From JAJPIG01 sp035531675 (lineage in GTDB: Bacteria > Desulfobacterota > Binatia > Binatales > Binataceae), in NCBI GenBank assembly GCA_035531675.1, contig DATKSL010000009.1:1-64000 (forward strand): a stretch of 64,000 nucleotides of DNA, written 5' to 3'. The stretch's first letter is position 1. Each line of letters starts with the position of its first letter. Positions 57,583 to 64,000 of this stretch are shown one piece after another. The notes below the pieces were generated by a model. It saw only the letters and a program-made list of their open reading frames with translations, was not told the origin of the DNA and did not search any database. Position numbers and translations under genes: made by a program.

Positions 57583-57818
57583 CGAGTTCCCATCGATCCC
57601 ACGCTCGCTGGCCCATTTCTGGGTCCAAAAGCTTGAAATAGTCAAGCTCGTCGGCGATTAAATCTGACGCTTACCCCCTCGCAAGTGTTTCGCTCAGTTC
57701 TGAATCAGGGCAAGGGTGAGCAAACTTGAAGCCAAGCTGAGGGAGGATGGCCGCCAATCAGAGTGGCAGGCCTTAGGGTGGCAATAGAGACGATCCGGAA
57801 CCGCGCGCGCGGATGCCT

Positions 57819-58403
57819 CTAGCTCACAAGATCTTCGGCGAGAGTGGCCGCCAGCTCGGCCTCGACCGTGTACCGCCCGGCAAGTTTCGGATGGTCGACC
57901 TCGATCGCCACCTGGCCCTTGTTCGCCTGCTCGAGAAACCGGTCGTGGCCGATCCCCAGCGGAAAGCGGACAAACTGGACCGCGCTGACCCGATCGGTCG
58001 TCATCTGCCGGATATCGAAGCGGGCGGGAATCCGGCGCGCGTCGATCGCTATCCACAGGTGACGATCGATTCCGAGCAACTCGCGCAAGCGCTCCGTGCG
58101 CTGCGCAGGCTCCTCAAGAAATTCGATCATCAGGGTCGCCGACAGCTCGCCGCCGCCCGGCATCAGCTCGTTATAGGTCTCGATCTCATGCTGAATCGCG
58201 GCCGGCTCGGTGATGCGCTCGGTGAGCAGCATCTCTTCGATCTGGTACCAGATCGTGCGGCTGTTCTCGAACAGCAGCGTGAGATGGTTCGCGACCGTTA
58301 TCCGGCGGCGATTCTTCTCGCCGATAAACAGCGGGCGCAGCCGCTCTCTGACCCGTTGATAGTCCGGATAGGCGAGAATTTCATCCGCTTCGATTGGTTT
58401 CAT
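57819..58403 (-). CDS. DUF3501 family protein
   Basis: 194 residues, full length. The family signature is clear: N-terminal EILAYPDYQRVRERLRP, then RRITVANHLTLLFENSRTIWYQIEEML, EAAIQHEIETYNEL-like helix and ATLMIEFLEE. The function of DUF3501 is unknown, but it is often encoded beside a rubrerythrin and an Fe-S CCG protein, as here. The start is 5 bp after the stop of the Fe-S gene, which argues for coupled expression. Confidence 0.92.
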   Translation of the reverse strand: MKPIEADEILAYPDYQRVRERLRPLFIGEKNRRRITVANHLTLLFENSRTIWYQIEEMLLTERITEPAAIQHEIETYNELMPGGGELSATLMIEFLEEPAQRTERLRELLGIDRHLWIAIDARRIPARFDIRQMTTDRVSAVQFVRFPLGIGHDRFLEQANKGQVAIEVDHPKLAGRYTVEAELAATLAEDLVS

Positions 58404-58408
58404 GGCGA

Positions 58409-59758
58409 TTATTGTCCAGTCGGCGTCTCCGGGGCCGGCGGCGGCACCGGGTCCGGGAAGCCGTCGGGCTCGTAGGCCCGGGCCAGCACTTCAATCGGAT
58501 GGAGCGGACGCAGGCCGGTGGCCTGTTCGATCTGGAGCGCCGCGAGCTGGCAGTCGCTCGCCAGCACCTTGGCGCCCGCCTCGCTCATCCCGGCGAAGGC
58601 CTTGGCGCCGAGCTTCATCGAGAGCGCGAAAAACTCGCGCTTCATCGCCCAGGTGCCGTCGTGGGCCGTGCAGGCATCGACGGTCGTGACCTCGGCGCCG
58701 GGTATCGAACGGATCAGGTCGCGCGAGCGCATCCCGATATTCTGCGCCTTCAGATGACACGGCAGATGGTAGGCGACGGTGCCGGGCGTGGAGCGAAAGT
58801 CCCGGTCCATCAACCCCTTCCGGCGCAGGTCATAGAGCACCTCGTGGGTGTCGACCACCGCCGCCGCCAGTTCGCGGGCCTCCGCGGTGCCGAGCAGGTC
58901 GGGGTATTCCTGGCGCATGGTGAGCGAGCAGGTCGGATTGATCGCGGCCACTTTGTAGCCCTGGCGCACCAGCGGCAGCATCGAGGCGACGTTGGCGCGC
59001 GCCTGCTTCTGGGCAAAGGCGACGTCGCCGCCGTCGAGCGCCGGCATCCCGCAGCATCCCTGGGTCGGGCAGGCCAGCGCGCATCGATTCCGCGCCAGCA
59101 CCTTGATCGCGGCCTGCGCGGGCCCCGGCCCGTAATAGTTGCCATAGCAAGTGTAGAACAAAATCACCTTGGCGGCGGGTGCGCTGGGCGCCGCCGGCAA
59201 GGGATTGCGCCGCAGCCATTTCTCGAAGGTCTCGCCGACGAACTCGGGCAGCAGCTTGTCGCGCGCGATACCGAGCAGCTTCTCCATCACCACCCGCTGC
59301 AACGGCTGGCGGCATCCCCAATTCGCCAGCCCCGGGCTCTTCGAGCCGAGCTTGCCGAGCAGGTTGGGATTCCCGAGCAGCTTTTCGCGCAGCGGCACGC
59401 CATGCTTGCGCGCCTTGACGGCGCGCGCCCGCAGCATCAGGCGCGGGAAATCGAGCTGGAACTCATGGCCGTCGCGAGGGGTATAGGGGCAGCGCAGGTA
59501 GCAGAGCTTGCAGTCGTAACAGAGATCGACCACGCGATCGCGCTCGGCAGCGCTCAGGTTGCGGACCTCCTGTTCCTTGGCATCGGCCGCATCGAACAGC
59601 TCCGGGAACGAGCCGCACAGGTTGAAGCACAGGCGGCAACCCAGGCAGATGTCGTAAACCCGATCGATCTCCTTGGCGAGGCCGGCCGGGTCCCAATATT
59701 TCGCTTCGGCGGGACTGTACGACAATCCGTCGCTCGGTTTGCCTTCGATACGGCTCAT
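58409..59758 (-). CDS. CCG-domain Fe-S protein (heterodisulfide reductase/GlpC-like)
   Basis: 449 residues from ATG (MSRIEGKPSDGLSYS); the open frame extends 111 codons upstream in unlike sequence. Two 4Fe-4S motifs, CLGCRLCFNLCGSFP near residue 38 and CYDCKLCYLRCPYTP near 80, are followed by a CCG domain (ACPTQGCCGMPALDGGD, Cys pairs near 240) and a second, incomplete one (CHLKAQNIG ... CTAHDGTW near 350-385). Such proteins pass electrons between redox partners and often bind membrane or flavin subunits. Here they probably serve rubrerythrin or DUF3501. Confidence 0.88.
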   Translation of the reverse strand: MSRIEGKPSDGLSYSPAEAKYWDPAGLAKEIDRVYDICLGCRLCFNLCGSFPELFDAADAKEQEVRNLSAAERDRVVDLCYDCKLCYLRCPYTPRDGHEFQLDFPRLMLRARAVKARKHGVPLREKLLGNPNLLGKLGSKSPGLANWGCRQPLQRVVMEKLLGIARDKLLPEFVGETFEKWLRRNPLPAAPSAPAAKVILFYTCYGNYYGPGPAQAAIKVLARNRCALACPTQGCCGMPALDGGDVAFAQKQARANVASMLPLVRQGYKVAAINPTCSLTMRQEYPDLLGTAEARELAAAVVDTHEVLYDLRRKGLMDRDFRSTPGTVAYHLPCHLKAQNIGMRSRDLIRSIPGAEVTTVDACTAHDGTWAMKREFFALSMKLGAKAFAGMSEAGAKVLASDCQLAALQIEQATGLRPLHPIEVLARAYEPDGFPDPVPPPAPETPTGQ

Positions 59759-59936
59759 CGGTGGTTCCGTGTGTGGAGCGCGGTCATTGCGACGATGGCG
59801 TGCAACCACGCCGCCCGGCGCATCGGGCGATCTGCACCCCGCCGATCGCCGATGGGCGGTACAGTGGCAAGCACGGGAGGGCCGGCTGATACCGACCCTC
59901 TCGTGGCTGTGCCGGAGCGGATAGAATCCGACCCGT

Positions 59937-60353
<417 letters not shown>

Positions 60354-60366
60354 CGTGATGGCCTCC

Positions 60367-60873
60367 CTAGCTTGGTTGTTTATCCTGGTTGGTGCGGGTG
60401 GTCTTTTTCCCGCGTTGACAATCGCCGCACAAAGCATGGACCTCAAGCGCCCAGCCCAGCAGCCGGAATTCACCCAGTTCGTGTCGCCCGTCGAGCAGTC
60501 GCTCGATACCGGGGATTTCGATATCGCGGATCCGCCGACATCCGACGCATACTACATGATGATGCGGTGCGGTATTGCCGTCGTAGCGGGCGCTGTCGTG
60601 CAGGGCGGTAACCTTGCGCGCTTCGCCGATACGGCACAGCGTCTCGAGCGTGCGATGGACGGTGGCGAGCGAGATATGGGGATGCTCGCGGCGCACCGCG
60701 GCGTAAATCGCCTCGGCGCGTGGATGGTCGGCAGCGCAGAGCAGCGCGCGGATGATCGCGAGGCGCTGCGGCGTCACCGCCAGCCCGCCGCGATGGCAGC
60801 GCTCGGCGAACTCGGCCATCCGCCCGGCCGCGTAGCCGGCCCGCCGGGTATCGGTTACCATTTGCACCTTCAT
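60367..60873 (-). CDS. Fur/PerR-family metalloregulator
   Basis: 168 residues; Met5 (60861) is an alternative start. The winged helix reads GLAVTPQRLAIIRALL and HPHISLATVHRTLETLCRIG. The dimerisation domain has zinc-binding HHHVVCVGCRRIRDIEI and a second CxxC (HALCGDCQ) near residue 150. The neighbouring rubrerythrin suggests a peroxide-responsive PerR, but the metal-sensing residues cannot be decided here. The palindromic site at 60885-60895 lies 12 bp before the start, as expected for autoregulation. Confidence 0.9.
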   Translation of the reverse strand: MKVQMVTDTRRAGYAAGRMAEFAERCHRGGLAVTPQRLAIIRALLCAADHPRAEAIYAAVRREHPHISLATVHRTLETLCRIGEARKVTALHDSARYDGNTAPHHHVVCVGCRRIRDIEIPGIERLLDGRHELGEFRLLGWALEVHALCGDCQRGKKTTRTNQDKQPS

Positions 60874-60884
60874 CGCAGGTGAGA

Positions 60885-60895
60885 ATGATTATCAT
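60885..60895. promoter_or_regulatory. Fur/PerR-like operator
   Basis: ATGATTATCAT is a perfect palindrome around its central base, flanked by AGAATGATTATCATCC. It fits the inverted-repeat core of Fur and PerR boxes and sits between the regulator gene (start 60873) and the divergent nuoB side. Binding is not shown. Confidence 0.7.
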
Positions 60896-61004
60896 CCATG
60901 TGATGGCGCGGTCAAGCGCTACCGATCCAGAGGTCGTTGCCCAGCGGATTACGCCGCCGACCTGCGAGGTCAGCGGCTGGAGAAAGTCTACGCGAGGCCC
61001 ATTG

Positions 61005-61093
61005 TGTCATTCTGAGCGCAGCGAAGAATCCCGGGATTCTTCACGGAGCCTGCCCTGAGCAGCGCCGAAGGGCAGACTCCGTTCAGAATGACA
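61005..61093. repeat. Dispersed intergenic repeat, copy C (paired inverted units)
   Basis: TGTCATTCTGAGCGCAGCGAAGAATCCCGG is followed by an inverted partner CCGGGATTCTTCACGGAGCC...CAGACTCCGTTCAGAATGACA. The first unit is the reverse complement of copy A and the units together form a long hairpin. It lies in the divergent gap between the Fur-type regulator and nuoB. The rest of this about 400 bp gap (60874-61279) holds the operator and no gene. Confidence 0.82.
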
Positions 61094-61279
61094 ACCTGAC
61101 CTGCGCCGCGCTTCGCGCGCGCGTCGGCGTGCGGCTTGCCCTTGCTTTCGGAGAAGAAAACAATAGACATATTGAGGTCGCGCCCGGAGCGGATTCCGAT
61201 CGGCCTGCGCGCGCGATGCCGGGTCGGTTTGCCATTTACTTACGTGCATTGCACCGGTTGAGCCGGTAGAAGTTTGAGC

Positions 61280-61855
61280 ATGGAAAAACGCAGAACCGTT
61301 TCCACCTACCTGGTCGGCGGCTCGATTACGCAGAAAGCCCCGGCCGACGCCTCGATGGCGTTTCCGGAGAGTTTTGCCACCACCCGCCTGCAGGACGCGA
61401 TCCAGTGGGCGCGCAAATACTCGTTCTTCCCGTATCCGTTCGTGACCGCCTGCTGCGGGATGGAGTACTTCTCGGTGGCGGGCCCGCGTTACGATATCGA
61501 CCGCTTCGGCGCGGCGCTGCCGCGCTTCACCCCGCGCCAGGCCGATCTGCTGTTCGTGGTCGGCACGATCACCCAGCGGATGGCGCCGGTGCTGCGGCGG
61601 GTCTACGAGCAGATGGCGGAGCCGAAATGGGTGGTATCGTTCGGCGCCTGCACCAGTTCGGGCGGCCCTTACGATAACTACGCCGTGCTGCAGGGGATCG
61701 ATCGGGTGGTGCCGGTGGCGCTCTATATCCCCGGCTGTCCGCCGCGGCCCGAGGCGGTGCTCGACGGACTCATCAAGCTCCAGTATCGCGTCCAGCACGA
61801 GCGCGAGGGTCAGCCCTGGCCCGAGATCCACGGCAGCGGACGCCGGATCGAATAG
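61280..61855 (+). CDS. nuoB: NADH-quinone oxidoreductase subunit B
   Basis: 191 residues from ATG; a TTG two codons upstream is possible. NuoB carries cluster N2, the last Fe-S centre before quinone. Cluster ligands are in VTACCGMEYF (tandem Cys near residue 58), FGACTSSGGP near 123 and IPGCPPRPE near 153, all intact. It is the first gene of the run; nuoA, C and D were not seen upstream, because the neighbour is the divergent regulator. Confidence 0.95.
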   Translation: MEKRRTVSTYLVGGSITQKAPADASMAFPESFATTRLQDAIQWARKYSFFPYPFVTACCGMEYFSVAGPRYDIDRFGAALPRFTPRQADLLFVVGTITQRMAPVLRRVYEQMAEPKWVVSFGACTSSGGPYDNYAVLQGIDRVVPVALYIPGCPPRPEAVLDGLIKLQYRVQHEREGQPWPEIHGSGRRIE

Positions 61856-61857
61856 CC

Positions 61858-63432
<1,575 letters not shown>

Positions 63433-63439
63433 GCTGGCG

Positions 63440-63970
63440 ATGGCGACGCGCATAGTCAAAGTCGAACGGCCGGCGCCGATGACCCGGCGCTGGATGCCGC
63501 TTTTGCTCGGGCTGTGGGTGACCACCAGGCACTTCCTGCACAACCTGCTCGGCTTTGCGCGCGGCCGCCCTGACTTCACTATCTACTTTCCCGAGCAGCG
63601 CTTCGTGCAGGCGCCCGCGATGCGCGGGATGCCGGTGCTGGTGCAGATGGCCAACGGCAAGGAGCGCTGCGTCGCGTGCGGGCTGTGCGAATGGGCCTGC
63701 CCGACCAATTGCATCACGATCTTTCCGGCCGAGACCGCGGCCGAAGTCGAACGCTTCCCGGAAGTCTTCGATATCGATATGTCGCGCTGCATGTTCTGCG
63801 GTCTGTGCGAGGAGGCCTGCCCCGAGGAGGCGATCGTGATGAGCCGGCAGGTCGAGATCTGCACCTACTCGCGGCGCGGCTCGCTATGGCGCAAGCAGGA
63901 TCTGCTGGTGCCGGAGGCCGAACTCAAAACCCGACTCGATTACCTGAGGCCCCACTATGCCCGGCGATAG
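63440..63970 (+). CDS. nuoI: NADH-quinone oxidoreductase subunit I
   Basis: 176 residues, starting 8 bp after nuoG. Two full 4Fe-4S ferredoxin motifs, CVACGLCEWACPTNC near 75 and CMFCGLCEEACPEEA near 115, are typical of NuoI, which carries clusters N6a and N6b. The N-terminal hydrophobic stretch (MPLLLGLWVTTRHFLHNLLG) matches family members. In most complex I operons nuoH separates G and I; it is missing from this position. Confidence 0.94.
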   Translation: MATRIVKVERPAPMTRRWMPLLLGLWVTTRHFLHNLLGFARGRPDFTIYFPEQRFVQAPAMRGMPVLVQMANGKERCVACGLCEWACPTNCITIFPAETAAEVERFPEVFDIDMSRCMFCGLCEEACPEEAIVMSRQVEICTYSRRGSLWRKQDLLVPEAELKTRLDYLRPHYARR

Positions 63971-64000
63971 CCCGCAGCCGCCCGCCGCACCGGTACCGGC
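63957..64000 (+). CDS. Start of the next gene in the nuo run (truncated by window)
   Basis: An ATG inside the end of nuoI opens a frame (MPGDSPQPPAAPVP) that runs off the window. Overlap with nuoI suggests a coupled next subunit. Only 14 codons are visible, so it could be another Nuo subunit or unrelated. Confidence 0.35.
   Translation, partial: MPGDSPQPPAAPVP

Noticed and set aside
57694..58056. A 120-codon minus-strand frame ahead of DUF3501's end
   Set aside because: It overlaps DUF3501 out of frame and is Arg/Pro-rich; judged a shadow.

Overview
The window is dense, high-GC, bacterial chromosomal DNA with short gaps and many 1-4 bp start/stop overlaps. A Gram-negative envelope is indicated by a Wza/Wzi/Wzz export set, lipoproteins and an OmpA-type protein. 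Gene content (UbiB-like kinase, luciferase-like oxidoreductase, DUF3501/rubrerythrin operon, short archaeal-type lumazine synthase, eukaryotic/archaeal-type GlyRS) would suit a deltaproteobacterial-grade or Binatota-like lineage. That placement is inference only; there is no rRNA or other phylogenetic marker here that I could test. I see no prophage, transposase, CRISPR array or integron.

Layout. 1-6232 (minus) is a tightly overlapped run: thiL, two CNNM/CorC paralogues, larB, a UbiB-family kinase and a partial winged-helix gene. 6396-16172 is housekeeping: a divergent histidine kinase, a secreted small protein, a trypsin-fold protein without its triad, ppdK, glyQS, a lipoprotein, glnB, plsY, tRNA-Pro(CGG) and rpe. 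16404-23794 (plus) carries surface or secreted proteins: a DUF3494 (ice-binding fold) lipoprotein with Ig-like domains, a proline-rich OmpA lipoprotein, an amidohydrolase and a 1068-residue secreted beta-helix-like protein. 23814-33718 (minus) holds rsmB-fmt-def, a luciferase-like oxidoreductase, a single-domain response regulator, ilvA, two small unknown genes, a MerR-TPR fusion, ribH and hisF-hisH.

33944-57582 (minus) is mainly a large surface-polysaccharide locus. It supplies GDP-sugars (Gmd and a GDP-mannose 3,5-epimerase), a lipid-carrier primase fused to a CapD-like nucleotide-binding half, four glycosyltransferases plus the remnant of another, a WcaF-type acyltransferase, a methyltransferase-like protein, a flippase, a polytopic protein that may be a polymerase or GT-C enzyme, Wzz, Wzi, a lytic transglycosylase and a six-SLBB Wza. 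A NusG/RfaH-like factor sits upstream, and a good sigma-70-like promoter lies far (about 250 nt) upstream of wza. Together these suggest Wzy-type export with processive antitermination.

57819-60873 (minus) is an oxidative-stress operon: Fur/PerR regulator, rubrerythrin, a CCG-domain Fe-S protein and DUF3501, headed by a perfect Fur-like palindrome. 61280-64000 (plus) starts a complex I operon in the order nuoB-nuoG-nuoI, with a short NuoG and no nuoH between G and I. Three related palindromic intergenic repeats (near 26.8, 33.8 and 61.0 kb) are dispersed through the window.
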